Of a stretch of DNA of 64,000 nt, positions 40,436 to 53,600 are shown in pieces. The position numbers were made by a program, and so were the translations under genes. The DNA is from Hypomesus transpacificus (taxonomy: Eukaryota; Chordata; Actinopteri; Osmeriformes; Osmeridae). Under the pieces are notes generated by a model. The model did not search any database and was not told the origin of the DNA. It saw only the letters and a program-made list of their open reading frames with translations. The DNA lies in assembly GCF_021917145.1 (NCBI RefSeq), contig NC_061070.1, positions 13,910,772-13,974,771 of the forward strand, given 5' to 3'. Positions within the stretch are counted from its first letter, which is position 1. Every line of letters begins with the position of its first letter.

Positions 40436-43400
40436 CCGTTCCGTTCCCTTGCTGTGGCAGTGGTTGCTAAGGGTTTAACAAGACGTCTTGAGTTGTGCCA
40501 GGGTTGTTCAGGGTTGTTTTGTTTTCGCAGTTGAAGAGGAATTAAGATGGGCTGTCATGGAGTGGGTACTCCAGCATGTAGGTGAGGGCTGGCCTGTCAG
40601 TTTGGATTACTTCTGTCTCAGCAGGCTTTGATGTGTGGTGACAGCAGCAGATAACTTTGACACGCTGAGGAACCTACGCTTCCTTTTTGTGTTTGGATTG
40701 GCTCCTATAACTAAGAAACAACCCAGAGAAATGCTGTAGTTAATTCTGTGCATGCATGCATAAGTGTGTGTTGGCATGTTTGCATGTGTATGTGGGTTTT
40801 ACCATGTGAGATCTTAGAGTATTTGTAAATGACAATGTGACTGAAGTGTCTTTCAAATTTTGGTCCAAGTCTAACAATGATAAGATGATAGAAATTGAGT
40901 TACAGCAGGAGGGCAGTTATACAGGAGACGGCTTGGGCAGCAAAGTTTTCTACAGTTGCTCATCACTGCACAGACATTTGGTAGACATTTGTCACTCTGT
41001 GAGATATTTGTTTGGGAATATGTGACCCAGTAGATGAGCACATTTGTGTGGATTTATGAATGGTATGAGAGACAAAAAAAAAATCCCCTTCCATTGATAA
41101 AATCTTGTGTTCTGTAAAATGTGACTGAGTGCCTTTTATTACAGACAGGCCCATTCCATTCTTTCTAGTTTACATTCCTTTATGTAACCAGGTAATGGAG
41201 TGTGTGTCAGGCTGAATGGAACACCCCAAACTGGATTGGCAAGGTTTCAGCTGTAGGAACACACGAGAACTCTGTAATCTCCAGGCTTTCGCACGCAAAC
41301 ACGTACACACACAAGCCAGTACACACCCCTTTCTTGAGCTTGTACTAGACAGACAGACTAGGCAGTTATCATGGCATTGCTGTGTTTATAAACAGTGTTA
41401 GAAATTCTGTTTACTGTGGAATGTTGACAAAATAATTATAATATGGAATGTAGGCTTTGTTCACAAGCTTATGCTTCGCTAAATTAAATTAATAATGTGT
41501 GGTCTGTTGGTGAATGTTTTTTTTTTTTACTTGGGCAAGGCCCTGTTCCTGGTTCCTGTGGGAGAGTTAAGTAGAAGCAGTGTGCATAGATGTAAGGTGA
41601 GCTGCTGTTGAGTTATTGTTTTAGTACAACCCTTTCGTGTGGCAGCTCTGCCCAGACAACTTTTTGTTGTACTGTCTTGTCACAAAATGATACCACGGGG
41701 GAGGGGAATATGTGATGGAAACCAGGCAGAGACAGTGACGGATCTTATAGACAAAGTATGTTTAACTCATGACTACTTTTGGAAACCATAACACTAAATT
41801 CCACTGGATATGTCCTGAAATAAATGTGTTTTATTCAAATAAATGTTGCTCAACACTTGAAAAATGATTGTTGTATATCATAAAATACTGTTAGAAAATT
41901 GTATTAGGTGTTGTGTTTTCAAATACTATATGAAGCTCTTGTGTAACTCTTAACAAGTTGTGCTGATTGTACTGTTTGCGAAATTTTTCGCAAAAACAAA
42001 TGAGTGTGTTATTTGTATTTTGAGTTGGTTGTTTACAGCTTGGTGAATCGAAACCGCACTTTTGATTTTGACAAAGATATTCGTACAACAATTGGCCTTT
42101 AATGTATCCTTCCTGTCCTCATCTGTCCATTGTGGCCAACAGCTACAAGGTGGTGGTCCACATGTGGATACATTAATGTTAGCTCAAAACAAATTAACAA
42201 TCATTCTGCAAGAGAGAGAGTGAAGGGTCAACTGCTTATGGAGAAAGCTCTGATTCCATATGTGAGACGGGGCACTATTTTCCAATCCAATCCTGAGCAA
42301 TCCATCTTCCCAGCAGGCCCACAAAACTGTAACCACTGTCTCGGAAATACGTTGTCTGCATAGAACACTTATCCAGTTAATTGAATGATTGCACATACTG
42401 TTTGCAAAACACAAACAATGGTGTGGTTACCTAAATGGCAGACAGAAATAACAGTCTGTAAGTAGGCCAAGAAGGGTTCTCTATTTACCTGGGGAGCCTA
42501 GCTCTCTTTTCAAACTGTTGGCAAACAGCTTGAGTTCGGATTAAAATTATAATCCAATTGAAATCTTTGTTTTTGCCTTTATTTGTGCATTTAGTATTTG
42601 ATCTTCAGAAGGCTTTTTACAGTGAGACTCAAAGCTGTCCTCCTCAATGCAGTATTGGATGTGTGATTTAAGCCCCTCAGTAATTACCGGCTTGCTGAAA
42701 GTGCCATTGACAGCTTCCCATTGTGGTGTGTAAGCCTCACCATTCCTTCCTTGCGTTTTGAGGAGGGTGCAGAATTCAACACATTTGGCAGGACTTAGTG
42801 ACAGACCTTTGTTTTCATGTGTTTGCGCGTTGCTAATTGATGTCAACATTTCAAAATCATCTGGGATTGTTTTTTGCCTTTGCACAGATATTTGTGAGAG
42901 TTTCAAGACATAGATCATGCAACATCAGAAAAATAGTGAGCCCTATTAAGGTTGTATTATTCAATTGTTTTGGCTTTGCTTTGATTCCTTAAGTCACATG
43001 CCGTTGGCTCCCACTATGACTTGTATAGTATGTAGTTTCCTACACCATCCCTCAGTTTGGCCAAACAAAGGCTCTTGAATTCATGTTTAATTAGGGAATC
43101 GACCTCAAATCATGGCAACCCGCTTTCTTATTGAAATTTGAAGTTTGTTTAAATCTCCACATATTGTGACAGGGTCTCTGAGACCAATGTCCTCACTATA
43201 GATGGATCAATCCTTGGTTTTATTTAAAACTATTTAGACATATTGGGTGTGTTTCTGTCCCACCCAGGAAAAATGCTGACATCAACTGGAGCTTGACTTG
43301 AGAGTGTGACAGAGATTTGTTGTTTTCCATCACAGCACTGCTGGTCCTGGGCAACGTGTCTGCAAAGCAAAACCCTACTGACGTACATTACTATATTATG

Positions 43401-46400
43401 TATGTCTTTTCCGCATATTGAAAATCCAAAGTTGTCCCCTTCACTTTGAAAATAATGGTCATGGCAGGAAATTGAAATGGTAACAGATCTGCTGTAGGAG
43501 ATGTGAATTTGACAGGGAAATCAACACACACACCTTTTTCGCCAAACCTACACCTCAGGAAGTGTAAAAAACTTTGTGGCAAGGAGACATTGTGTAAAGA
43601 ACATTGTGGTGCCATTTTGTCTGAAATGATCAACATTACATCCTACTGGTATTTTGCTTAGCACTAAGCTATGTGGAAATGAAAAATAAAATATGTCCTA
43701 GATTAGTTTTCATGCAACCAGTATCATTTTCAAGGCTGTTTCACTCACGCAACTTTGATAGCTACATGCAAGAGTGGTGGCAGCTACACGCAAGAGTGGT
43801 GTCAGCAGCATTGGCAGATGTCCAAATACCGTATGCAGCAGAAATGATTGGTTGTGTGTTCCATAGCCTAATTATAGAGCTACATGACATTGTAGTTTTT
43901 GTGTGGTAACACACACCATGTAAATTAAAGTTCATGTAAAGTTCTATGTTCATGAAGTAATAACAGAGGTTTACTCAATATGACACGAGACATACAGACA
44001 AGTCTGACCAAGCAAGAGGCCTTAATTATTATTTGTGCAAAAAAAAAGAAGGTATACACCTCCATGGACTGGGTCATCATTAGCTCACCTGTGAACTGTG
44101 CCTGTGGGCACACAGCAACATATCATTACAGTCTCAGTAGTCATCCTTAGTCATGGGAAAAACGTATCAAGAAAAACCAAGTCTATACACACATACATTT
44201 TTGGTAACTGACATCAGGCTGTATCCTCATTTTTGTATAATTTCTGATGAAGCCAGTGTGTTATGTTCCTATTTTGTGCAGGCTTTTTGAAGACTAAGGC
44301 CTCTGATCAAGCATGCAGAATCATGAAACAATGGAAGGTTTGGTAGACTATATCACAAACGTTGTGCTCTTTCTTTTTCAAATATAACATAGAATTGGAT
44401 ATTTTGACATTGACCTCGGGAGGAAATCATTTAAAAGGTCATTATGACAACCTAGAAGAGAGCAAGCAAAGTATTACCAGTCATTTGATCCACATGTTGA
44501 TAATCCACAACAGGTAGGTGTTGTTGAACTAGTCAGACTCTACATTCTCCACTGTTTGGTGGTCATACACTAGAGACACAGGTGGAATTGTTATATAGAA
44601 CCCAGTGATGAAAGAAGTAAATTGAGGCTCATTGGAGGGGGCCTCTTTGTTAGCCATGGCAAAAACAAAGGTTCCCTTCAGGTTCTGTGGGCCAGGTTCC
44701 AAACAGAGGGAAACAGAGGTCCTGTTTCCATCGGGCAGGTGAGATAAGAGAGCCAATAGCCTAGACCATCAGTCCTCTTAAGGGATGGAGACATCTGTTG
44801 ACAGCCTTATCACTGCCCTGGGAGGATCATGAGATAGACCAAGCAGAGTCCCTGGGACATCTAGAGGAATGTACCAACTGGAGCTAGGACCCTAAACCCC
44901 TCTTGAATGGCTTCTCTCTTGCTCTCCACACTACAGACTTCATAGTAAAGAATTTATTGTACCGTAGTATTGAAAGACTCTCAATGGAATCAAGAGGCTA
45001 GGAGGTTCAGAATGTGTACAATCTTTGATTTCATACTCATAGGCAGACAATACGTTTTTTCACCAGTTTTTCCAGGATTTGTATATTTTGAAGCATGCTT
45101 GCTTGCAGCACCCTGGTAACTAAATCCAGTTGATCCCAATTATGCAATGGCATAAGCCATTTAGTCACTCCTAAAAGGAGGATAGTTTGCAGACTTTTCC
45201 TCTTGCCAAAATGGAAAGGATAGAAGAAATACTACTTCAAGCGTGGACGAGCACTCCTTCTCCAGCAACTATACACCATTTCGCATCATCACATTAATCC
45301 ATGTATGCATTTTTCATGGACCAGCTCTTTCCAGATGTGTGTGTGTGTGTGTTCCACTTCAGAATAAATGGCCTCACAATGATATAATCAATGGTGAAAA
45401 CCGCCCACAAAATGTCTACCTCCTTGTCTCCAACTGCAGTCAGATGTCAGGCGTGTGACACACATCCACATGGAGTCATGTCTGTGCTCCAGGCCAAACC
45501 CAGACTCCTTACAGCACCATTCTTGACACTTGGCTTGTCTAGGAACCCCCCTTCTCTCTAATGACTGAAAAGGATTCAGACGGAAAGCATTTGCACAAGT
45601 GAAACGTAAAACTGACACACCATCTCCTTGCCCAGCCCAGCCCCCCTTCACCCTCCTCCATCTACCCTTCCATATATCAATGATTTGATGCATTGAATCG
45701 ATTTACACATCTTGATCCAATTACAGTGTGTAAAAGCAACTTTACTTGATACTGTGTGTTTTCAGATCTGGAGTCCTATAGGTGTAATGGGCGTAATTCA
45801 CAGCTACTCATACATAGATGGGTAGAAAAGAAAGTGGGAGGCCTTATCAACTGGTAAACCAACAGCGAAGAAGACCTTTGATATGCAAATAAACCCCATT
45901 AACTAGCTGCACAACAACATGTGAAGTATATTTCCATAGCAAGTGACTGTGGTCTGTTGTGCGTGCCTGGTGGGTTGCATGTGTAGGTGGGGAGTGTGGA
46001 AGCCTCTGAGACATGCTGTACACCTCATCCCTGTCTGAACCTGTCCCAGTCTTGGCCAGTCGGGCCGAAAATTGTGCCCTTGGGATGCAGTGATGTGATC
46101 CTGTACCGCTGGTGTTACTCTTTCCTAAAAACTGAAACATCTCCTTCTCCTGTACTTACACACCCCTTGACCATGTACAGGACACTCTTGATATCCTGCT
46201 TAATATTTTGTGATTTACCGGTGAGCTTGCTTAACTGAAATGGGCTAAGGGAAGCAGAATGTGTTATCATGCTACAGTTTTCCAGAGAATAGTTTAATAA
46301 AATGCAATCTGACTGTTTCTATTTATTATCTTTGAACATATCTTATGTCTAATTAATTGTCCCTCAAATCTAACCATCAGCAATTCCCTCCTCCCAATGT

Positions 46401-46587
46401 CCTCTCCTTGGTTGGAGTCCAGATCTGAGTACACTGAGGGATTACAGGCTGGCTGTGTGCAGTAGACCAGGGTCCCTGGGCTGTGCTCCATGTGACCACA
46501 CATATTTGTACAGTAGGAGAGAGGGGTTATCCCTGTTGCTGTCTCTATGGTTCAGTGGTTGGTCAGGAGAACTCGACTGTGGAGAAC

Positions 46588-46588
<1 letters not shown>

Positions 46589-46648
<60 letters not shown>

Positions 46649-46698
46649 AAGAGAGAGAGAGAAAGAGAGAGAGTGAGAGAGAAAGAGAGAGAGAGAGA

Positions 46699-46762
<64 letters not shown>

Positions 46763-46830
46763 AAGAAGAGAGAGATAAAGAGAGAAAGAGAGAGAGTTAG
46801 AGAGAGAAAAGTAGAGAGAGGGAAATGGAA
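46589..46830. repeat. (GA)n microsatellite
   Basis: About 240 bp of GA dinucleotide with periodic AAAG interruptions. Arg-Glu and Ser-Leu open frames on both strands are artefacts of composition. Confidence 0.95.
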
Positions 46831-47648
46831 AGAGAGAAGGAAGGATATAGATAAGCACTTGCAGTCTGCCAGACCTCTCCGGGAGGTTTATCTTGTGACG
46901 AGTAACCTCAGTTTACAGATATATCTCCTATTTACATTAGATGTTATAAAGACGGGATATCACTGCATCAACATACAGTAGCTCTGTTATACAACCACCT
47001 GAAGAGACTGACCTGCCCCGGATGATTTGTTTGTGTGTACGTGCATGTTCTCAGACTCCCCAAGTTACCCTGACAAACAGAATTAGCACTCTTCTATTGA
47101 CTGTGGTTCATACATTCCCCTGCCCTTGATAAAATCTCGTATGTGTGCATGTGTGTGTGCGCGGCCAGTGTTTGTACGTTTGAGTGTATATCAGAGGCAA
47201 GCTGGTTTGATCAGGACCCTGACAACAGGAGGTCAACAGAGTGCATGGATACGGTACAAACAGTTGCTTCACCATTCTATCAGAAAACTAAGTAAGATAT
47301 CATGGTGATCTCAAGCATATACAATTTGCAATACACAACATTTTTTTAACTGTACTTACTTGTTCTTTAGTTTTTTTTGATGGTCTGGTTGATTGGTGCA
47401 TGATGAAAGACATTCTGATGATTGGGCTACATTCAGAAACTTGCATAAACCCCCTTAATGCTAGTTGCACGAGCCTGTATAACTGATAGGGTTAGGGCAG
47501 GACTGGAGCGCAGATAGGGAGGGATGAATAGAGGGTAGAGGGCTGAAGGGCACTCAGAATTGACAACTGCCTTCCCTCTACAAGAACTGTCATCTAAAGC
47601 CTGGAATGGCTACACAATCCGCTGAATCCAATGCACGAAGCTTTCCAC

Positions 47649-47852
47649 TTTACATTTAGTTATTTACATTTAGTTATTTAGCAGACGCTCTTATCCAGAG
47701 CGACTTACAGTAAGTACAGGGACATTCCCTCCGAGGCAAGTAGGGTGAAGTGCCTTGCCCAATGACACAACGTAATTTTGGCACGGCGGGAAATCGATCC
47801 GGCAACCTTTTGATTACCAGCCCGACTCCCTCACCGCTCAGCCATCTGACTT
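47649..47852 (-). mobile_element. tRNA-derived SINE, copy C
   Basis: Third copy of the same family. The B box region on the - strand reads GGATCGATTTCC, with the A box in GATGGCTGAGCGGTGAGG. The tail is duplicated (TTTACATTTAGTTA appears twice in tandem on the + strand), as expected for SINE tails that grow by short repeats. Confidence 0.9.
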
Positions 47853-49137
47853 TGGTGGGCTCCAGCCTTTCAGGATCACTGGTCCCTTAGAAGGGCCTTC
47901 AGATCCTCACCTTGACATGGCGTCACCACCAATGAGAAATGTACATGGTCATTTACCCCATCTCTGTTTATTTTTACTTCCAGTAACAAACAGCACCTGT
48001 TCTTATCACCCTGATGACCATGACCTTTTTGTCCCCAAACCCATGCCATCTCAGTGGCAGTCCAATAGAGGGAGATGCATAGGCATAGCCAGAATGTTCT
48101 AAAGGGGGCATTGTCTGAGGTGATCTAGCAGTATTATCAGTTGGGGATGGGGGGGAGTGCCCGTGTAGTTTAGAGATAGTGTGTAACTATGCAGACATGG
48201 CCACCCACAGAGGTAAAAGAGATTACGGTAGTGTCTGTCTGCAAACAGAGGACAAAAACACTGGGTACTAAAATTCCTAGTGAGGGCTCAAATATGACTT
48301 ATCATACTATTTTTACAGGAACTTCGATTTCAGGTTCATATATGTATCTCAAAACCACTGTTTATATTGCTGTTTATAAACCTCTTTAGACAACATAAAG
48401 CTTGGGTCAACTTGCTAGAATTGTTGGTTTATGTAGTCATACATTTCCTTCACATGCAAACTGCAGGTGTGGTTCATTTCTAGTACTGCCAATCTCTTTG
48501 CCTTTCAGCACAAGATACTTGTGGTATTGTTTGTGTGGCTTTTCAGGGATTGGTATACAGCCAATCATCTTAGCTATGAGAAAGATCCACGTATGAGAGA
48601 GATGTGTTCTATGATTGAGTTGAGGTATGGCAAAACCAAACAAAATGTTAGCATGCAAACTTTTGGCACTTGGCCAGGTGTGAGAGCACGCAAAGCACGG
48701 AAGAAAATACTGATGGTTACATAATGTACATGGATTGGTGGGTGTGTGTCTGTGTGGTTGGAAGATTTAAGTTTAGCAGTGAGCCAATACTTACAGTACA
48801 GTCATGTTTAATTGAGGTTATTGAATTTATTTTAGATGGAGCATTGCTGAATGGGCACCCATAGGGGGAAGCCACCTGCTTCTCTATTTTTGCAACATGG
48901 CATGAAAAGTAGGCCACTAACTTGTTAATGGGTTGTCACAACATGAGTGTTTGTTATAGCTATTTTAGTTCAAGATTTACAGCTTCTGGTCTCGCTTCAA
49001 GTCTATGTTTTCAAATGACACCGGTTCCGTTTCGTTCAGTACTGCTTAGTCTCTCATACTTTTTTGTGTGCGTGTGTCACACAAAAAATAGAACAGACAC
49101 TGTTAGTCTCAATCGCAGTTTCCATATTTGATACATT

Positions 49138-49153
49138 AACGCCCTCTAGGGGA
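49138..49153. promoter_or_regulatory. Weak CTCF-like motif upstream of nanp
   Basis: AACGCCCTCTAGGGGA resembles the reverse complement of the CTCF core (GCGCCCTCTAGTGG) with mismatches. It lies about 155 bp upstream of the nanp start codon and could mark the left border of the dense gene block. Speculative. Confidence 0.2.
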
Positions 49154-49307
49154 AGTGATTATGGTTGCTTTCTCCTAAAACCATAACACCCATAATGCAA
49201 TATTCAACGTATTCCCTTCCCTTCCGCATTGTGCATTGAGTTTCCGATTTTGTTACACGTGATTCATTCTTATAAACCATCACCAATAATATATGTAGTC
49301 TGCAAGA

Positions 49308-50172
49308 ATGGACCGTAACAGTTTAAAGGCTATATTGTTTGATCTGGACAACACGCTTATTGACACAGCGGGAGCAGGAGTGGTGGCCATACAAAAAGTA
49401 AGGAGATAAATATATAAACATATAAGTGCAATTCAGAACAGAGCCTGCACACTGAACTACATACAACACCATTGACCACCAACCTGTAATGGAAATGCTA
49501 ATAATGTACCATGTCCTTCCACAGACAAGTGAGCTCCTGAAAACCGCTTTGGGCCAAAATGACCATTGCACTGATGATATCTGTGACAGGTTCAAAAGGA
49601 AGCTTCTTCACGAGACTTTTGACGCTGCAGAGGGAAAGACCATTGATGAGGTGCGTGTCAAGCATTGGGACGAGAGTATCTTGGAAGTATTGAGTAGCTC
49701 ATACCCTAGCCTGGGACACAAATGCTATTACCTCTGGAAGAACACTCGCCTGGAGCTTCTAACCTTATCACCTCCAGTGTGTAATCTACTGAAGGAGCTG
49801 AGGACCAGCTATAAACTACTATTGCTGACAAATGGAGAGACCCAAACCCAGAGAGAGAAGGTGGAGGCAGTGGGGTGTCGGGGATATTTCGATGCCATAG
49901 TGGTGGGGGGAGAGCATGCAGAGGAGAAGCCCTCGCGATCCATATTTACCCACTGCTTCACCCTGCTGGAGGTGCAGGCTCTTGACTGTGTGATGGTGGG
50001 TGACTCTCTGTCCACAGACATCCTGGGGGGCTTCAAGGCAGGGGTCCGTGCCACCGTGTGGATTAACAACAAGGGTGGCTCGCCACCCAAGGGTTTAGTC
50101 AAACCGGACTATACCATTTCCAGTGTGTTAGAACTACCAGACATTCTGGCTCATTTCAAACAAGGCTCTTGA
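49308..50172 (+). CDS. nanp: N-acylneuraminate-9-phosphatase (HAD family), two exons
   Basis: Exons 49,308-49,397 and 49,525-50,172 join in phase 0 to give 245 aa (human 248). The enzyme dephosphorylates Neu5Ac-9-phosphate to free sialic acid in the cytosol, the last step before CMP activation. HAD motifs are all present: FDLDNT with the nucleophile and acid aspartates at residues 12 and 14, LLLLTNG (motif II), the EEKPS lysine region (motif III) and MVGDSLSTDI (motif IV). The cap-domain family signatures YFDAIVVGGE and TVWINNKG are also visible. The two-exon layout with the break just after motif I matches the vertebrate gene. AATAAA at 50,311-50,316 is the likely poly(A) signal, placing the 3' end next to that of convergent polr1b. 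Confidence 0.96.
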
Positions 50173-50310
50173 AAAGTACCCGATATGGAGAGTGCCAAGA
50201 TTAATATAGTCCTAAAATATTTTCCCCCAATAATCTGTGTGGTGGGTGCACTCAGACAATTAACACTAACATTCCTATTCTGTGGGTGGGTGGGTGAACA
50301 ATTAAATACA

Positions 50311-50316
50311 AATAAA
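50311..50316 (+). terminator. Poly(A) signal, nanp
   Basis: AATAAA about 140 bp after the nanp stop codon, followed by an A/T-rich stretch. It is the first canonical signal downstream. Confidence 0.6.
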
Positions 50317-50359
50317 CACAGGATTTAATTCTTAAAAAGTACTATCAAACTTTGAATTC

Positions 50360-50365
50360 TTTATT
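50360..50365 (-). terminator. Poly(A) signal, polr1b
   Basis: TTTATT on the + strand (AATAAA on the - strand), about 325 bp past the polr1b stop codon. It is less than 50 bp from the nanp signal, so the two 3' ends nearly touch or overlap. Confidence 0.55.
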
Positions 50366-50689
50366 ACAGTACGTTATTGTTTAACCCCCCCATGTCCCAT
50401 TCAAGATGCATCATCCAATCATAACTTAGTCTGTCGTGATAATACAGTGTCTCTTTCTCAACTCTTAGTCTAACAATCTGAAAACATCTTGTCAACATAA
50501 AACACTGACAGTAATAGCACAAACTTTTTTTGACTTTTTTTATGCTGAGAAAATACCATAAGAGGATGCAACATTATTCCAGAATCTAATGTTTATACTA
50601 ACCAACAAGTCCTACTCACATTGTAAAATAAGATAAGCATTCTGTGAAAGGCACAGATATGCATAGATGTGTGTGTGTACCGGTGAAAA

Positions 50690-53600
50690 TCACTTTACTT
50701 CCAATTTGACTTTGATATTCATGGCGGCCAACTCTGCTACAAAGTACCGGAAGACATAAGGCACAGACACAGTGTCGATGGAGTCGCTCTTGCCACACAG
50801 GGTGCAGACAGTCTTACGGTGGCGTGTTGCCGACCAGGATGGTGGGGGCTTCTCCAGCAGGGGCGACAGCAGGCTGCCGCAGTCCACACACACTTGGGCC
50901 ACCGAGCGGTCCGAGCAGTTGAAAAGGCGGTCGTGGAGCAGGAAGGAGGTCCCGTGGGCCAGCAGAGCGTCGCGCTCCATCTCCCCGAAGCGAATGCCCC
51001 CCTGGATGTTTCTCCCTCCCACCGGCTGGTTGGTCACCTTGTCTCTTGCCCCCGTGGTCCGCACCTGGAACTTGTCGGACACCATGTGACGTAGTCTCTG
51101 GTAGTAGACCACGCCAATGAAGATGTCTGCCTCCAGCTCCAGACCGCTCAGGCCGCTGTAAAGGCGCTCTGTGCCGTAGTGGTTGTAGCCGGCTGCTCGC
51201 AGCATGTCCCCAAAGTGCTCCAGTGCCGAGTGCTCCTCAGAGAAGGTGAAGGGCGTGGCGTCGTGGGCCAGGCCGTGGAGGGCGCCGGACTTGCCGGCCA
51301 TGCTCTCGATGAGCATGCCGATGGTCATACGGGAGGGGAAGCCGTGGGGGTTGAACAGGATGTCAGGGGTCATGCCGCTCTCTGTGAAGGGCATATCCTC
51401 GGCGGGCCACAGGCGGCTCAGGATGCCCTTCTGACCGTGGCGGCTGGCAAACTTGTCGCCGATGGTGGGGTTACGTGGCACCCGCACAGTTATGCAGACA
51501 CGCTTGAAGCGCCCTGAGCCCGAGTCGTTGCTGCAGACCTTGATGTTGTCTACAATACAGCTCTCTTGACTCCTGGCAGACATATGGTAAACAGCGGATT
51601 AAAGAGCACATCACAACAAGCATAAAGAAATACATAAGATGAAGCATTTAAATAAAAATAAAAAGCCTCACTTGTAGAAGTTGACAAAGCCCTGGCCGGT
51701 GTTTAGGTTGACGTAGCTGTAGAAGGGGTCTCCATAATGTAGTAATGCCCCAATGGGAGGGAGGCCATCATCGTCCAGTTTATCCATCACCTTTAGGTCT
51801 CCAGGTTTAACACCAAAGACCAGGTTGTTTTCCCCCTTCATCTTCTCAGCCAGGTCCACAAGCTCAGTCTTGTACACACTGCCATATGCAAAACCTCTTT
51901 CCCACGAAGACTTGTTCAGGATCTGCAATGAAAACAGGTATGTAGCATTTTTGTCTACAAAAACACACTCACAGCCAGGAAATGGAAGACGAGTTTGACA
52001 AGCGTCTCACCATAGCATCCTCCATGTCATAGCCAGTGTAAGAGATGACAGCCACAATGGCGTTGGTGCCAATGGGGTAGTTGTCCATGTTGTAGTGATC
52101 ATACATTAAGGGCCTGACCAGAGGGCTCTGGGGGGTCTGCAGGCGATACAGCTTGTTGTCAGAACGATCCTGGAATGAATGGAGGGGGAAGCCCATGGTC
52201 TGCTTACCTGGATAGGAGACACAATTTTATAGCCTTCAGATGACTTTCTTTGACTTACTGGTTAACAATACTACTCCATGGGGAGTGGGGAAGCCTTACC
52301 CATCTGACACTGGTACATGTTCCTGGGACTCTGGTTGTGGTCTGAGTAAGGGATGAAGTTGGCGACCACACTCAGCATACTGTGGGGGAAGAGCTCCTGG
52401 TGGGTTGTCACGCCTGGCTGTATCTCATCCTCACTGACGCCCACGTTGATGTACAGCTGCAGGAAAGGGAGAGGACCACCCTTTTACAGTTGTGAGCCCC
52501 AGTCTAGGGATGCTTTTCCATCAACTACTTTTGCAACCACACGGCCATAGAAGTGCTACTCCTGCTGCACCTGTTCAAAGGTGCCAATCAGCTCCTGCTT
52601 GCCCAGCGCCAGGTTTCTGACTGGGCGCACCATGCGGCAGGGTGTGGTGAAGAGGAAGAGGCCAGGGTACATGCTGGCCTTGCCCGTCTTAGGAACCAAC
52701 ACAATCTCCGTCCAGGGTGGGATCTTCTTCTCTTTCAAGACCTGCAAGAAGTTTGACACTATCGAGTCACATCCCACATAAGTCACTGATGGGTGCTCAG
52801 TACATCAAACTTGTATCCCCATTTTAAACATGTACTGTAAGTAATGGGCTTGTGACGCTCGAGGTCTTACCTTAAATCTGCGGAGAGAGTCTGCCAAGAT
52901 GGGCGCCAACTCGCTCTCAACCCAGCCCACCATGGTTCCATCCAGGACCACGGGGTAGCAGTCAGAGAAGGCCTGGCCCGGCGACCCATCCACAGGCGTC
53001 ACACCTGGGTTACAGAGGTGCAAGTTGTGGGATTCTGAGCATTTCTTCAAAACATTAGACCTCCCACCTTAAAAAGCTCAGACACAACATTAGGGGAAAA
53101 AGGTATTCCTGTGGGATTTTTACGAGACAACTACAACTGTGGCACATCCTCTCATAACCTGTGTATCACAAGTGGTTATAAAAACCGATGTTTTGATACT
53201 CGTTTGTTTTGTCACTCACCCAGGGAGCAGAGCAGGGCTGGCAGGGTAGTGGTAAGGTAGGATTGGGCCACAATCTCACAGTGTGCCGTCATGTGGTTCA
53301 TGAGGCCGCAGGGCTCCCCGTCAGGGGTGTGGACAGGACACATGAAGCCCCAGGACTCAGGCAGCAGCCGACGCACAGAAGTGGTCCTCATCTTGGCGAA
53401 GGCTGCACCTCTGTGCACGCAGCGGAAATGAGACAGGTAACGGATGAAGTTGAGCTTGTCGGCCACCACCGACAAGCCTGTGTCCTGGAGCATACCCAGA
53501 CCTGAGGAGTCAAGACGTACACTCAGTCACAATGCAGTGTCACACATCCAAACAAAACCAACAAGATTTTCACACATTGCACAGATAATCTATTGCAGAC

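Larger units (their letters stand above)
31079..49307. other. 18-kb region without a supportable gene
   Basis: Its left edge should hold the non-coding first exon and promoter of cyp1b1, which I could not place; the only GCGTG dioxin-response core I noticed within 1.6 kb is on the - strand at 32,572-32,576 and lacks the usual flank. The rest contains three SINEs, a MITE, microsatellites and scattered short open frames with no recognisable domain. The largest, 42,547-42,918 (-, 123 codons), resembles nothing I know. Confidence 0.55.

Noticed and set aside
42547..42918. 123-codon open frame on the - strand in the gene desert
   Set aside because: No recognisable domain, no neighbouring exons or clear splice sites, AT-rich context; kept only as a remark.
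44529..44756. 75-codon open frame on the - strand
   Set aside because: Composition looks somewhat protein-like, but I can tie it to no family, and there is no supporting exon nearby.
46442..46981. Open frames rich in Arg-Glu or Ser-Leu
   Set aside because: Pure products of the GA/CT microsatellite; the same applies at 1180-1396, 10,892-11,345 and 31,732-32,146.
50772..51517. Open frames antisense to the last polr1b exon
   Set aside because: They are shadows of a long GC-rich coding exon on the other strand and lack any family resemblance.
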